Shown: piece by piece, positions 26,505 to 36,313 of the stretch | Numbering within the stretch: the first letter of the stretch is position 1 | Layout: every line of letters begins with the position of its first letter | From: Ignavibacteriales bacterium | GTDB lineage: Bacteria; Bacteroidota; Ignavibacteria; UBA10030 | DNA length: 64,000 nucleotides | Direction of reading: 5' to 3' | Assembly (NCBI GenBank): GCA_026390575.1 | Contig: JAPLFR010000009.1 | Span: forward strand, 186,001 to 250,000 | Notes under the pieces: generated by a model | The model's input: the letters and a program-made list of their open reading frames with translations, nothing else | What the model was told of the DNA's origin: nothing | Database searches by the model: none | Position numbers and translations under genes: made by a program

Positions 26505-26550
26505 TTAAAAGTTAAAATGAAAAAGTAAAAATTCAAAATTGAAAATTCGC
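26505..26550. repeat. A-rich intergenic stretch
   Basis: Units of the type AAAAGTTAAAA and AAATTCAAAATTGAAAATTCG, like those at 61-100 and beside the four-helix-bundle gene. No gene or structured RNA is seen. Confidence 0.5.
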
Positions 26551-26566
26551 AATTGGAAATGCTCAC

Positions 26567-27832
26567 TCATCCAATCACTTCAAACTTTGTATACGGATGA
26601 AGCACTTTTGGAATAATAACTTTCCCTTCCGGTGTTTGATAGTGCTCAATAAGTGCAGCAACGACTCGTGGAAGTGCCAGACCCGATCCGTTCAATGTGT
26701 GAACAATTTCGGGCTTTCCGCCGTTCCCCGGTCGGAATTTTATATTCATTCGCCGTGCCTGAAACGATTCAAAGTTGCTGCACGATGACACTTCTAACCA
26801 TTTTTGCTGACCAGGCGCCCATACTTCAAGATCGTATTTTTTCGCCTGTGTAAATCCCATATCACCTGTGCACATGAGAAGTGTGTGGTAGGGAAGACCG
26901 AGGAGCTGGAGGAGGTGTTCTGCATCTTGCCGCAGTGATTCCAACTCGTCGTACGATGTTGATGGATGAACAAACTTTACCAATTCCACTTTATCAAATT
27001 GATGAAGACGATTGAGGCCGCGCACATCTTTTCCGTATGATCCGGCTTCGCGCCGGAAGCAAGGAGTATACGCAGCATAGCGAACCGGTAAATCTTTTTC
27101 GTGTATTTGTTCTTCTCGATGGAAGTTTGTTACAGGAACTTCTGCTGTCGGAATCATATAGAGCTTATCCCGTTCGACGATATACATCAAATCTTCTTTA
27201 TCTGGAATTTGTCCGGTGCCTCGAGCGCTGTCTTCATTCACGACGATGGGCGGCATAATTTCTGTATATCCGCGTTCGGTTGCTTGATCGAGGAAAAAGT
27301 TGATGAGTGCGCGTTCCAGTGTTGCGCCTTTACCAACATAGAAAGGAAATCCTGCACCGGAAACTTTTGCACCTCGATCGAAATCGACGATGCTCAGCTT
27401 TTCCGTCAATTCCCAATGCGGCTTTAAAGGAAAGTCAGTTTTGAGCATCTCGCCCCACCGGAAAATCTCCTTGTTCTCTGCCGGAGTTTTTCCAATTGGT
27501 ACTGATGGATGCGGGATATTGGGCACAGTAAGAAGAAGAGAATTCAACTTCGTCTCTCTATCACGTATTTCAGGATCTATTTCTTGAATTCTATCCTTCA
27601 CCGATTCCATCTCTGCGATGACTGCACTTGCATCTCCGCCCTGTTTCTTTATTTTGCCGACTTGGGCGGAAACCAGATTACGTTTCGCTTTAAGCGCATC
27701 ACCTTCTTGTATAAGAGCGCGGCGTTTGTCGTCAAGAATAAAAATTTCGTCAAGATTAATAGTAATGCCTTTTGCTTCGGCGCCATTGCGCACGAGGTCG
27801 CGGTTCTCACGAATAAATTTCAAGTCTAGCAT
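26567..27832 (-). CDS. serS: Seryl-tRNA synthetase
   Basis: The class II synthetase charges tRNA-Ser. The 421-residue protein has the N-terminal antiparallel coiled coil that grips the long variable arm (about 27-105) and the catalytic domain with motif 2 'CFRREAGSYGKDVRGLNRLHQFDKVE' and motif 3 'NGSGLALPRVVAALIEHYQ'. 'TAEVPVTNFH' contacts serine. Length is standard. It is followed on the same strand by the exporter genes and preceded, 21 bases away, by the RmlD-like gene. Confidence 0.97.
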   Translation of the reverse strand: MLDLKFIRENRDLVRNGAEAKGITINLDEIFILDDKRRALIQEGDALKAKRNLVSAQVGKIKKQGGDASAVIAEMESVKDRIQEIDPEIRDRETKLNSLLLTVPNIPHPSVPIGKTPAENKEIFRWGEMLKTDFPLKPHWELTEKLSIVDFDRGAKVSGAGFPFYVGKGATLERALINFFLDQATERGYTEIMPPIVVNEDSARGTGQIPDKEDLMYIVERDKLYMIPTAEVPVTNFHREEQIHEKDLPVRYAAYTPCFRREAGSYGKDVRGLNRLHQFDKVELVKFVHPSTSYDELESLRQDAEHLLQLLGLPYHTLLMCTGDMGFTQAKKYDLEVWAPGQQKWLEVSSCSNFESFQARRMNIKFRPGNGGKPEIVHTLNGSGLALPRVVAALIEHYQTPEGKVIIPKVLHPYTKFEVIG

Positions 27833-27853
27833 AATCGTCGTTACCTTTATTAT

Positions 27854-28765
27854 TCAATTTCTGCCGTTGCATCGAAGTTCATGTTTGAGCAGCGTCAATC
27901 CTTCTTTTACGGTGAGGAAACGCATGCCAAGCTGAGTTTCGGCTTTCAATGTTATGAAACCGGATACCATTGGACGCGGTGAAGCTTGTAGAAGATCGAT
28001 CGTCTTGATCCGCTTAATCAATGAAGCATCGAGGTTGAATACTTCAGCTGCTTGTAGCGCAAAATCGTAACGGCTCAATTGATCGCCGCCGCCGACATGA
28101 AAAATACCTTCGCGGTTCAGCTCAAATGCTTTAATCATTGCGATTGCCAAATCGCCAACAAACGTCGGATTGCCAAACTGGTCGTCAACAACTTGAATTT
28201 GTTTTCCGGCTTTCAAACTATTGACAACCCAAAGGGCAAAGTTCGTTTTCACGCCGATTCCGCTGCCATACAAAACAAGTGTTCGTACAATCGTATGTTG
28301 AATCGTCGCACTTCGGATCGCATTCTCGCTGGCGAGTTTCGTCTTACCATAATATCCTAGAGGATGAGGCTTCGCTGTTTCATCGTACGGACCGTTTTTA
28401 CCGTCGAATATATAATCTGTAGAAACATGAATAAGTTGAGCAGCAACCTTACGCGATGCATCTGCAAGATTTTCAACGGCAGTGACATTGACTTTCCATG
28501 CCTCTTCACGGTTCGATTCGCACCAATCGACATTGGTGGCGCCTGCTGCATTTAAAATTACATTCGGCTGGAAACTCGATATAAGGCTTTTCACATCACT
28601 GCGATTCGTTATATCGAGCTGGTTGTAATCAAATAATTTGTTGTCGAACACATACGAGCGTTCAACTGAGGTGTTTAAAACTTCATAATCATTTTGTGTG
28701 CTCAGCATGAGTGAAAGACGCTGGCCGAGTAATCCGTTTGCGCCGCAGATTAGAATACGTTTCAT
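27854..28765 (-). CDS. RmlD-like NAD(P)-dependent sugar-nucleotide reductase
   Basis: The 303-residue short-chain dehydrogenase begins with the Rossmann motif GANGLLGQ (8-15). It shows the RmlD pattern '[35 protein letters not shown]', '[10 protein letters not shown]' and YYGKTK (catalytic Tyr/Lys, YxxxK, about 133-137). RmlD makes dTDP-L-rhamnose; related proteins include the regulatory MAT2B type, so the exact substrate is open. No other rhamnose genes are nearby. It overlaps dapD by 4 bases (start within the dapD stop), so they are co-translated. Confidence 0.8.
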   Translation of the reverse strand: MKRILICGANGLLGQRLSLMLSTQNDYEVLNTSVERSYVFDNKLFDYNQLDITNRSDVKSLISSFQPNVILNAAGATNVDWCESNREEAWKVNVTAVENLADASRKVAAQLIHVSTDYIFDGKNGPYDETAKPHPLGYYGKTKLASENAIRSATIQHTIVRTLVLYGSGIGVKTNFALWVVNSLKAGKQIQVVDDQFGNPTFVGDLAIAMIKAFELNREGIFHVGGGDQLSRYDFALQAAEVFNLDASLIKRIKTIDLLQASPRPMVSGFITLKAETQLGMRFLTVKEGLTLLKHELRCNGRN

Positions 28766-29610
28766 CGAAGACTTTCTTCCAATGCAGTCGCCGCATCTGA
28801 TTTGCTGTCACGATACTTTATAATGATTGGTGTAGAGAGCGCGAGATGATTATTTTTTGCAAAGGGCGTATCGATGGCGCGGCTGCCGGGAACGACGACT
28901 GCACTTTCAGGAATGATGAGAGGTGCATCTTTTGTCCGGCGATAAATAGTTTCATTCACTAAATCATAGACAGGAGTGGAGCCAGTGAGAATCACACCCG
29001 CGGCAATAACTGCTCGTTGTTTGATAATGGTACCTTCAAAAATGCCAGTGTTCCCGCCGATGAACACATCATCTTCAACGATAACGGGCAGTTCGCCGAT
29101 CGGTTCCATCATACCGCCTAGTTGTGCGGCGGCGCTTACGTGAACGTGCTTGCCAATTTGTACGCATGATCCGACCAGCGAGTGAGAATCAATCATAGTG
29201 TCACTATCCACATACGCGCCCACATTAATGTACGCTGGAGGCATAATCACCACACCCGGTGCCACGTACGCTCCATCGCGAATAGATGATCCTCCTGGCA
29301 CGATTCGCACTTGATGTTCGAGCGTAAGTTTCTTGAGCGGATATGTACTCTTGTCAAAAAATTTAAAATGCTCGTTTATTGATACATCTGCAAGTTCACC
29401 AAGCCGGAAGCCGAGCAAAATTCCTTTCTTCACCCAGTCATGAACAATCCATCCAGATTTATTTTTTTCGTTCACTGAAGGTGATGCAGCACGGATATCT
29501 CCGTTGTTCAAAAAGAATTTAAACTCATTGAAAGTCTGAATCGCCTCATGCCGGTCTATTTTGTCAATATCTTGCGGATAGTATAATTCAATTCGCTCTT
29601 TGAGAATCAT
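28762..29610 (-). CDS. dapD: 2,3,4,5-Tetrahydropyridine-2,6-dicarboxylate N-succinyltransferase
   Basis: DapD acts in the succinylase branch of lysine and diaminopimelate synthesis. The 282-residue protein has the helical N-terminal domain and a left-handed beta-helix made of hexapeptide repeats (about 105-215; '[51 protein letters not shown]'). '[31 protein letters not shown]' is the family-specific segment. A lysA-type gene lies elsewhere in the window at 39373. The neighbouring PfkB and HisA-like genes have no obvious place in this pathway. Confidence 0.93.
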   Translation of the reverse strand: MILKERIELYYPQDIDKIDRHEAIQTFNEFKFFLNNGDIRAASPSVNEKNKSGWIVHDWVKKGILLGFRLGELADVSINEHFKFFDKSTYPLKKLTLEHQVRIVPGGSSIRDGAYVAPGVVIMPPAYINVGAYVDSDTMIDSHSLVGSCVQIGKHVHVSAAAQLGGMMEPIGELPVIVEDDVFIGGNTGIFEGTIIKQRAVIAAGVILTGSTPVYDLVNETIYRRTKDAPLIIPESAVVVPGSRAIDTPFAKNNHLALSTPIIIKYRDSKSDAATALEESLR

Positions 29611-29627
29611 AGTACCAATCTCCTCGG

Positions 29628-30608
29628 CTACCGAATGCCGTTGGTGTTCTTTCCATTCGTTGCCGGTTTAGAAGGAATAATTCCAAGTTGTTCCAATTTC
29701 ACGCGCAATCCTTCCAGCTCCTTTGTACCTTTGAATGTTGCATTCAGAGCGGCGGTTTTATTTGCAAACTCTGCAGCAATAAAACTGTCTTTGGACTTTA
29801 GATATTGATATAAAAATGCCGCACCGAATACATCGCCGCATCCAGTCGCATCTATTGCAGTGCCGAAAGAAACACCGACTATGTCCTTGTGCGTCAGTTT
29901 CTTATGGATATCCTGTACAATCACAGTTACTCCGCGCTCGCTTCGTGTAATGAGAAGTGTCTCGACCATGAGTGGCATCATATGATTGGTAAGCGTTTTC
30001 TCGTCGTATCGCTCTGCTGATAATCCGAGCGCTTCTTCTTCACTCATCTGAATCGAATTCAGCATGAAGCACCATCGCCGCCAATCGGTAATGGGACGGC
30101 GGAAGCGCTTAAATTCCTGGTCTGTACCAAGTGTGAGTGAATGGAAATCAAAATGGATCGGAATACCTTGCTCGCGAGTTTCCATCCGAATATATCCCAG
30201 CGTTTCAAGTGTGATGTCCGCTCCCGAAATCATATTAATCAGCACACCATCACCATCTAAGTACGGTTTGATGCGATTGAATGGAATCGGGGCAGAAATA
30301 TTTTTTGAACATTCAATTCGTGTCTGACCGTCATTCTGATAGAAGAGCTGTACCTGATTCGTGGGACCTTTGAATTTAAAAATCCCGCTTACATCAATAT
30401 TTTTGTACGGTTTTAATTGTTCCATCAATGCTTCATAGTCAGCTTGTCCAACTCCAAAAACCGGCTGAATACAGTCCCTTTCACTCATCAAATTGGCAAG
30501 AGTAAGTAATGTGAACATTATTCCGCCAAATGATTCCTCTTGTATATCTTTTTCGCCGGGTAAATGGACGATGTCTTTGCAGAGATGTCCGATAATTGTG
30601 ATGGTCAT
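29628..30608 (-). CDS. PfkB-family sugar kinase
   Basis: The 326-residue ribokinase-type protein starts '[12 protein letters not shown]' and has the second PfkB signature '[18 protein letters not shown]' (about 255-272), which holds the catalytic Asp and the anion-hole GCGD. The first signature is weak: '[16 protein letters not shown]' instead of the usual G-G-x(0,1)-[GAP]-x-N-x-[STA]. The substrate is unknown; it could be a nucleoside or sugar. It directly abuts the HisA-like gene: its ATG begins on the base after the upstream stop. The two are surely co-translated and may act in one pathway. Confidence 0.82.
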   Translation of the reverse strand: MTITIIGHLCKDIVHLPGEKDIQEESFGGIMFTLLTLANLMSERDCIQPVFGVGQADYEALMEQLKPYKNIDVSGIFKFKGPTNQVQLFYQNDGQTRIECSKNISAPIPFNRIKPYLDGDGVLINMISGADITLETLGYIRMETREQGIPIHFDFHSLTLGTDQEFKRFRRPITDWRRWCFMLNSIQMSEEEALGLSAERYDEKTLTNHMMPLMVETLLITRSERGVTVIVQDIHKKLTHKDIVGVSFGTAIDATGCGDVFGAAFLYQYLKSKDSFIAAEFANKTAALNATFKGTKELEGLRVKLEQLGIIPSKPATNGKNTNGIR

Positions 30609-31373
30609 TTATACTCTTCGTGTTGGTCCAAGATCCGTGAGCGCTAATTCGTTTATACGCCAAAGTGCCTGACATGGAAAACGATTTTCGTACAATGGCT
30701 TCCCAATAACGACCGAATCAACGCCGTATTTTTCCAGTTCCTGAATGCGCATAAGATCTTTATAGTCGGAAACGCCTCCGCGGGCTGTGATTCGAACTCT
30801 GGTCTTTATCGCAAGTTCCTTCAGTGTATCGTATGGCAATGATTTGTCCATATCACCGTCTTCACGCTCACCGTAGAGAATTCGTGATACACCGATGCGC
30901 ACCATTTTCAATGCAAGCTCAAGCGGCGAGATTTCTGTTGGCGTTGCGCCGCCTTTGATGGAGACTTTTCCACCTTCCGAGATGATAGCAATGTCAATTT
31001 TCCGAGTGCCGAATTCTTTTAATAGGCGCTCGATTAAACCAGGCTGTTCCACGGCTGCAGTAGCAATTGAGACGCGGTAAACACCGAGGTCTAGTACTTT
31101 TTTAATTTCCTCATACGATCGTAATCCGCCGCCCATTTGAATGGGGATATCAACCGCTTTCACCATTCTCCGGATCACATCTTCGTTCACAATTCGTCCT
31201 TCAGCAATTCCATCCAAATCGACCACGTGAAGTGTCTTGGCGTTCTCACCTCGCCACATCACAGCCAATTGAACCGGATCGACAGAGTATATATGTTCTG
31301 ATCCCGAAATGCCATGAACAAATTCGACACAGCATTTGTGACTGATTTCGATTGCAGGATAAATAAGTGTCAT
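30609..31373 (-). CDS. HisA-like TIM barrel lacking the catalytic aspartates
   Basis: The 254-residue protein aligns along its length with HisA, the ProFAR isomerase of histidine synthesis: 'YPAIEI', 'VDLDGIAEGRIVNEDVI', 'PIQMGGGLRSYEEI', 'GVYRVSIATAAV', 'GVSRILYGEREDGDM' and 'ITARGGVSDYKDL'. Both phosphate-binding loops are intact (81-86 and about 199-204). Canonical HisA starts with PAID, but here the general-base Asp is Glu (E9). The second catalytic Asp, in the IDAR/LDTR segment, is replaced by Ile131, and the conserved Thr-Asp pair is Gly-Glu. Histidine isomerase activity is therefore doubtful. ATG 31373 matches the family start; a TTG 10 codons upstream is less likely. No other his gene is adjacent. 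Confidence 0.75.
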   Translation of the reverse strand: MTLIYPAIEISHKCCVEFVHGISGSEHIYSVDPVQLAVMWRGENAKTLHVVDLDGIAEGRIVNEDVIRRMVKAVDIPIQMGGGLRSYEEIKKVLDLGVYRVSIATAAVEQPGLIERLLKEFGTRKIDIAIISEGGKVSIKGGATPTEISPLELALKMVRIGVSRILYGEREDGDMDKSLPYDTLKELAIKTRVRITARGGVSDYKDLMRIQELEKYGVDSVVIGKPLYENRFPCQALWRINELALTDLGPTRRV

Positions 31374-31461
31374 CTTATCGCTTTTCTTAAAAAAACTTTC
31401 CAACTATCAAGGAAAAACGGTTATAGAATTAAAATGCAGAAAAAATCGGCGATATTCAAGA

Positions 31462-31490
31462 AACATAATTAACGTAAAAAAGAATATCAA
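31462..31490 (-). promoter_or_regulatory. Possible sigma-70 promoter of the HisA-like operon
   Basis: On the minus strand TTGATA (31485-31490), a 17-base spacer and TATGTT (31462-31467), about 90 bases before the start codon. Confidence 0.45.
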
Positions 31491-31573
31491 AAAATATTCA
31501 ATTGTGCCGATAGTAGCAATTCAGAAGATGAAAGTTTGCACCTCCATCAAAAACATTGTATTTTCTCCACGGC

Positions 31574-32635
31574 ATGCTTATTCCTCAAAAAATACTCATC
31601 ATTCGATTCAGCTCCATAGGCGATATTGTACTCGCTGCGCCGTTACTACGCGTGCTTCACTCTCGCTTACCAACTTCTCAGATAGATTTTGTGGTGCGGA
31701 AGGAATACGCTGAACTCGTCCGACATAATAAAAATCTCAATCACATATATGAATTTGATGCAAAGACTGGATTGTCCGGGCTGCGTAAGCTTAAACATCA
31801 ACTTCGTGCGGGGCACTACGATCTTGTCATAGATATCCATAATAGTTTACGAAGTCGGTATCTTCGATGGATACTGGGGGCGAATGATATTGTCGTTATC
31901 TATAAGCGGATAGTTGCTAGAATGTTACTCATTCGATTGAAAAAGAATTTCTATCGAAGTGTGGTCTCGGTTGTCGATCGATACATAGAGCCTGTACAAA
32001 AGTATGGGATTGAAAATGATGGTAAAGGTCTTGAGTTGTATATTTCAGATGAGATCCGTGCCCAAGCGGCAGCCAAAATGAAAAAGATGGAAATTCATCA
32101 GTCTGGCACGATGATCGGCTTTTGTCCTTCAGCAAAGCACACAACCAAGTGCTGGCCGCAAGAGCGTTTCGAAAAATTGGGTATTAAGTTATCGAAGGAT
32201 TTTAACGCAAAGATACTTCTCTTTGGCGGATCTCAAGATAAAGAAAAATGTTCTTCCATCGCTTATGTAATAAATTCATTAGGGGGGGAAGGCAGTGCAA
32301 CAGATCTCAGCGGTGAATTATCGCTGCTGGAAAGCGCGGTTGTGATGGAAGCATGCACTCTCATCGTGACGAACGATTCTGGTCTGATGCATATTGCATC
32401 TGCAATGAAGAAAAAGGTAGTAGCGATCTTTGGTCCGACAGTTCGTGAATTCGGCTTCTTTCCGGTAGGCAACGAACACATCGTCCTAGAACGGAAGGAT
32501 TTGTATTGCAGGCCGTGTTCTCATATAGGCAGCAAAACCTGCCCTGAAGGGCATTTTCGATGCATGAAAGAAATTTCGATGGAAGAAGTAGCCGATGCGG
32601 TACAACACTTAGGCTTTCGTAAATTAAAAAAATAG
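31574..32635 (+). CDS. Glycosyltransferase family 9 (lipopolysaccharide heptosyltransferase-like)
   Basis: The 353-residue GT-B enzyme begins 'ILIIRFSSIGDIVLAAPLLRVL', the family start. It has the C-terminal half with 'MIGFCPSAKHTTKCWPQERFEKLG', 'ILLFGGSQDKE', 'LIVTNDSGLMHIASAMKKKVVAIFGPT' and a Cys-rich end 'CRPCSHIGSKTCPEGHFRCM'. It adds heptose or a related sugar to lipid A core in the inner leaflet. ATG 31574 is preferred to the upstream in-frame TTG because it matches the family N-terminus. Its 3' end is duplicated as a decayed copy at 38297-38449. Confidence 0.88.
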   Translation: MLIPQKILIIRFSSIGDIVLAAPLLRVLHSRLPTSQIDFVVRKEYAELVRHNKNLNHIYEFDAKTGLSGLRKLKHQLRAGHYDLVIDIHNSLRSRYLRWILGANDIVVIYKRIVARMLLIRLKKNFYRSVVSVVDRYIEPVQKYGIENDGKGLELYISDEIRAQAAAKMKKMEIHQSGTMIGFCPSAKHTTKCWPQERFEKLGIKLSKDFNAKILLFGGSQDKEKCSSIAYVINSLGGEGSATDLSGELSLLESAVVMEACTLIVTNDSGLMHIASAMKKKVVAIFGPTVREFGFFPVGNEHIVLERKDLYCRPCSHIGSKTCPEGHFRCMKEISMEEVADAVQHLGFRKLKK

Positions 32636-32663
32636 TTGACACTTTGAGAAAACTTATTATATT
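32636..32663 (+). promoter_or_regulatory. Strong sigma-70 promoter for the secreted lamin-tail protein
   Basis: TTGACA (32636-32641) starts on the base after the heptosyltransferase stop, then a 16-base spacer and TATATT (32658-32663). The leader before ATG 32962 is about 290 bases. It contains an inverted pair GTACATCC (32750-32757)/GGATGTAC (32773-32780) and a tiny ORF (see 32775). Confidence 0.6.
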
Positions 32664-32774
32664 TTTCCTTCGTATATGAAGATCCCGATAAGATGTTATT
32701 GATTTACGGGAAGGGAGTGTTCCGAGGCTTATAAGATTCAAGAAGTACCGTACATCCGCAAGGAGGCTTGAAGG

Positions 32775-32795
32775 ATGTACACATTAACGGCATAA
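32775..32795 (+). other. Possible six-codon leader ORF in the long 5' leader
   Basis: AGGAGG at 32761-32766 lies 8 bases before ATG, encoding MYTLTA then stop. The ribosome site overlaps the loop of the GTACATCC/GGATGTAC hairpin. A regulatory leader peptide is possible, but a chance occurrence is equally so. Confidence 0.25.
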
Positions 32796-32961
32796 AATAT
32801 TTTCACATCCATTTTTCACAATTCGCTATCGGAAAAAAAGCGAGAAGGCCCTCCTGCGTTCTGAAATGGAGTGCCTTAGCGTACGGTACGATGGGATAAT
32901 GTGCGCAAAATATTTCTTCACTTAATTAACTACCACAAACAATATTTTTCGGGAGGATATC

Positions 32962-35871
32962 ATGAAAACAAAGACACATGTGCTAACGGCCATGGTTGCT
33001 ATATTCTGCTTGATTGGCGGAACTGCGACGGCATGGGGTCAGATTGCTGCTTGGGATTTTACAGGTGCGGGAACCACCTCGCTTCCAACATATGCGGCGA
33101 CGACATTTGATGCTCATTTAGTTTCAACTTCAGGGGCGAACAATATTACTCGCGGAGCTGCCGCGTCTTGGAGTAACGCGAGTAATTCTTTCAGAACCAC
33201 GGGATTCAAAAATGAAGGCATTTCTTCTTCGAACACAGATTATTTTCAAATCACACTGACAGCTGTTTCAGGATATGCCGTTTCTCTCTTGACAATCGAT
33301 GCAAAATATAGCGGTACACAAACATTTGTAGGTTCTTCAGGAGTGACATCCCAATTCGCCTATAGCGTAGATGGAACGAACTTCACCTTGATAAGTTCAT
33401 CCTTCAACCTTTCTGGATCAGTTCCGTTAACGATGGCTCAAATCGATTTATCTGGAATCACTGCATTACAAAATGTTGCTGCTGGTACGACTATTACGAT
33501 TCGTTATTATGCAAGCGGACAAACGACAACTGGTGGGTGGGGATTCTACTCGTCAACTTCCGGTCAAAATGGTCTTACAATTGGTGGAACTGTGACAAAT
33601 TCTTCGGCTCCAGTGATATCGACTGTTGGGACACTTTCTTCCTTCGGAAATATTATTGTAGGCAATCATTCTGCAGAACAGTCTTACACAATTTCAGGAA
33701 CAAATCTTACCGATGATATCATTGTCACTTCTCCAACAGATTTTGAAATTTCGCAGACAAGCGGCTCGGGATTTTCAACAAATCCAATCACATTAACTCA
33801 AGCCGGCGGGATCGTTTCGACCACAACAATTTATGTACGGTTTTCTCCTTTGAATACTGGAGTGAAGTCAGTCAATATAACAAATGCTAGTACTGGTGCG
33901 ATAACACAGAATATTGCTCTTAGCGGTACGGGGATAAATATAAACACTTCTGATATTATTGAAAATACAGGTTTCACGTATCCTACAAATATTGCTTACG
34001 AGAATTACCAGGCGACGGATATAGTCGGCGGAAGCAGTGATATTGAAATTGCTCAGTTCACGATCCGTGATGGCGGTGCATCCGCTGAGAGAGATTCGTT
34101 CGGAACAATCTTAAATTCCATCACATTTAATATTACTAATTTTTCTTTTATACGGAGAATTGCTTTATATGACGGGGCAACAGAAGTTGGAACAGAAGCA
34201 GCGGGAGCTTCTTCGGTCACATTCTCCGGCTTTGCGATATCTGCAGTCGATGGAGGCACAAAGGATTTTAGCATACGAGTGAGTTTAAATACTACTGTAA
34301 CCGACAATCAAAAAATTCAATTAACAGTGAGCGGTGCTGCTGCTGATTTAACCGGCTCACTGTTTGCTACTTCGAATGCGGGCGGGGCCGCAAGTTCAAT
34401 TATTGGAGATAATAATAAAATTGAAGTCACTGCAACTCGGTTAGTCAATACCACAAATAAACCGCCTGCCAGTGTTTATATAAACGTGCCTTTTATTGTT
34501 GAAATAAAAGCCACGGATATAAATAATAATACGGATCTTGACGCTGTTCATTCCATAACATTAACTAGAACAACCGGAACAGGAACACTTACTTCAGCAA
34601 CAAGTCTGACACAATCAATGTCATCCGGTGTTTATTCATGGTCTGACGTTGCCTATAACACTGTGGAATCATTTGTCATAACAGCCGCAGCGTCCGGATT
34701 AACGAGTGCGGTGTCAGGTAGTATTTCATGCTTGAATATTCCTGTTGCCAATCATGTCGTGATCGCTGAGATATATGGCGGTGGCGGAAATTCTGGTGCA
34801 CCATATACGAACGATTATATTGTGTTATATAATCCGACTATTTCTTCGATAGATTTAACAGGTTGGTCTGTGCAATATAATTCCGCTGCATCGACGACGA
34901 CGACCTGGCAGGTAACTAATTTAAGTGGAAGTATCTTGGCAAACAGTTATTACCTCATTCAAGAAGGGACCGGTGGTGCTGTTGGGACGGTACTTCCTCA
35001 TACTCCAATAGTAACTGGTTCAATTAATATGAATGGCACTGCGGGAAAAGTCGTATTATCCAATTCAACGACGGCTTTTACGGTTCAGGCTCCTTCTGGA
35101 TCATCGGTGATTGATTTTGTTGGTTATGGTTCTTCTGCAAATGCCTACGAAGGAACAGGGTATGCTTACGCACCAAGCAATACGTCAAGCATCAGAAGAA
35201 AAAGTAACGCAGGGACAAACGTTTATGGAAGCGCAAATGGTTATGATGGTGATGATAACTCTCTCGATTTTTACGTTGAATCAAATCTCACTGCTAATTC
35301 GCCTCTTCCCGTTGAATTGATTTCCTTTGCAGCGGTTGCTCAGAAGATGAGTGCCCAGTTGAAGTGGATCACAGCGACAGAAACAGACAACTATGGTTTT
35401 GAGATAGAAAGACGAGAGATTGGAGAAAACGGGTGGCAGAAAGTTGGGTTTGTAAGAGGAGCTGGAACCAGCAACTCCGTACACGCTTATACCTATGCAG
35501 ATAGTAATCTGTCATCGGGGAAGTATGCTTATCGTCTCAAACAAATCGATAACGGCGGTGCATGTAAATATTCGAGCAGCACTGAACTCGAGATGAGCAT
35601 GCCAAAAGAATTGAAACTCTTTGGCAACTTTCCGAATCCATTTAATCCATCAACCAAGGTGCAGTTTACGGTTCCTGTCAATGGCAATGTACGCCTGTGT
35701 GTATATAATGTCGTCGGTCAGGAAGTAATGACACTATTTGATGGTGTAGCTAAAGCGGGAAAACTTTATGAGACGACTTTTAACGCGTCATGTATGGCAA
35801 CAGGCCTGTATTTCTGCGTATTAGAATTCGGCAATCAGCGCATCACGCACAAAATGCTGATGACGAAATAA
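32962..35871 (+). CDS. Secreted multi-domain protein with lamin-tail domain and type IX sorting domain
   Basis: The protein has 969 residues. Residues 1-26 are a signal peptide ending ATAWGQ. Two N-terminal beta-sandwich segments (about 30-215 and 215-330, with 'ITRGAAASWSNASNSFRTTGF' and 'FGNIIVGNHSAEQSYTISGTNL') are like those found before lamin-tail or endonuclease domains in marine Bacteroidota. A lamin-tail domain lies at about 590-770 ('HVVIAEIYGGGGNSGAPYTNDYIVLYNP', 'LTGWSVQYNSA'). The end has 'LPVELISF.A', a beta domain and a type IX sorting tail ('GNFPNPFNPST', about 888 on). No nuclease catalytic site is seen. GGGAGG lies just upstream of the start. Confidence 0.85.
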   Translation: MKTKTHVLTAMVAIFCLIGGTATAWGQIAAWDFTGAGTTSLPTYAATTFDAHLVSTSGANNITRGAAASWSNASNSFRTTGFKNEGISSSNTDYFQITLTAVSGYAVSLLTIDAKYSGTQTFVGSSGVTSQFAYSVDGTNFTLISSSFNLSGSVPLTMAQIDLSGITALQNVAAGTTITIRYYASGQTTTGGWGFYSSTSGQNGLTIGGTVTNSSAPVISTVGTLSSFGNIIVGNHSAEQSYTISGTNLTDDIIVTSPTDFEISQTSGSGFSTNPITLTQAGGIVSTTTIYVRFSPLNTGVKSVNITNASTGAITQNIALSGTGININTSDIIENTGFTYPTNIAYENYQATDIVGGSSDIEIAQFTIRDGGASAERDSFGTILNSITFNITNFSFIRRIALYDGATEVGTEAAGASSVTFSGFAISAVDGGTKDFSIRVSLNTTVTDNQKIQLTVSGAAADLTGSLFATSNAGGAASSIIGDNNKIEVTATRLVNTTNKPPASVYINVPFIVEIKATDINNNTDLDAVHSITLTRTTGTGTLTSATSLTQSMSSGVYSWSDVAYNTVESFVITAAASGLTSAVSGSISCLNIPVANHVVIAEIYGGGGNSGAPYTNDYIVLYNPTISSIDLTGWSVQYNSAASTTTTWQVTNLSGSILANSYYLIQEGTGGAVGTVLPHTPIVTGSINMNGTAGKVVLSNSTTAFTVQAPSGSSVIDFVGYGSSANAYEGTGYAYAPSNTSSIRRKSNAGTNVYGSANGYDGDDNSLDFYVESNLTANSPLPVELISFAAVAQKMSAQLKWITATETDNYGFEIERREIGENGWQKVGFVRGAGTSNSVHAYTYADSNLSSGKYAYRLKQIDNGGACKYSSSTELEMSMPKELKLFGNFPNPFNPSTKVQFTVPVNGNVRLCVYNVVGQEVMTLFDGVAKAGKLYETTFNASCMATGLYFCVLEFGNQRITHKMLMTK

Positions 35872-35937
35872 AGAAGTCCGAATGATGTAATCGGGAATCC
35901 AGGTTGAGGAATATTTTGTAATGGATCCACACTATCA

Positions 35938-35949
35938 ATCCACGTGGAT
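35938..35949. repeat. Twelve-base perfect palindrome in the intergenic gap
   Basis: ATCCACGTGGAT. The gap 35872-36313 holds this palindrome, repeat R1 (36062-36143) and no gene. Confidence 0.4.
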
Positions 35950-36061
35950 GACTGAGAGACTCAAAAGTTTCCACCTGCAACATGGAACGGGAGTGATTAC
36001 CAAACCGGAACCTTGACTAGGTTTAGATACATTTGAGGTTCAAGATGCAGGAATAGTATAA

Positions 36062-36143
36062 AAAAGGCTCGGAGAAATCTGAGCCTTTCTTGTTTATGGA
36101 TCGATGACGGACGTTGAATCAAAATTGAATTTTCCGTACTATA
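36062..36143 (+). repeat. Dispersed hairpin-plus-promoter repeat, copy R1
   Basis: This 82-base element is repeated at 39002-39083 with five differences. It has a hairpin AAGGCTC...GAGCCTT (terminator-like, followed by TCTTGTTT), then GGACGTTGAATC and an A-rich segment. TTGAAT (36114-36119), a 17-base spacer and TACTAT (36137-36142) form a sigma-70-like promoter. The TPR gene starts about 170 bases downstream. One stem base pair changes from C-G here to T-A in the other copy, which preserves pairing. Confidence 0.8.
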
Positions 36144-36313
36144 TATTCTAATAAATGTAGAATTCAAATGAATGGTTTCTGTAAAATCACCAAACAAAGA
36201 GTTCCGTATTTCATAGAGATGTACGATGCCTCGGTGTTTTAAGAAGCTCTTGGTGAGCCTAAATCAAATAAAGAAGAAATATTTAACCGTGGTAAACATT
36301 GGAGTGAATAACA

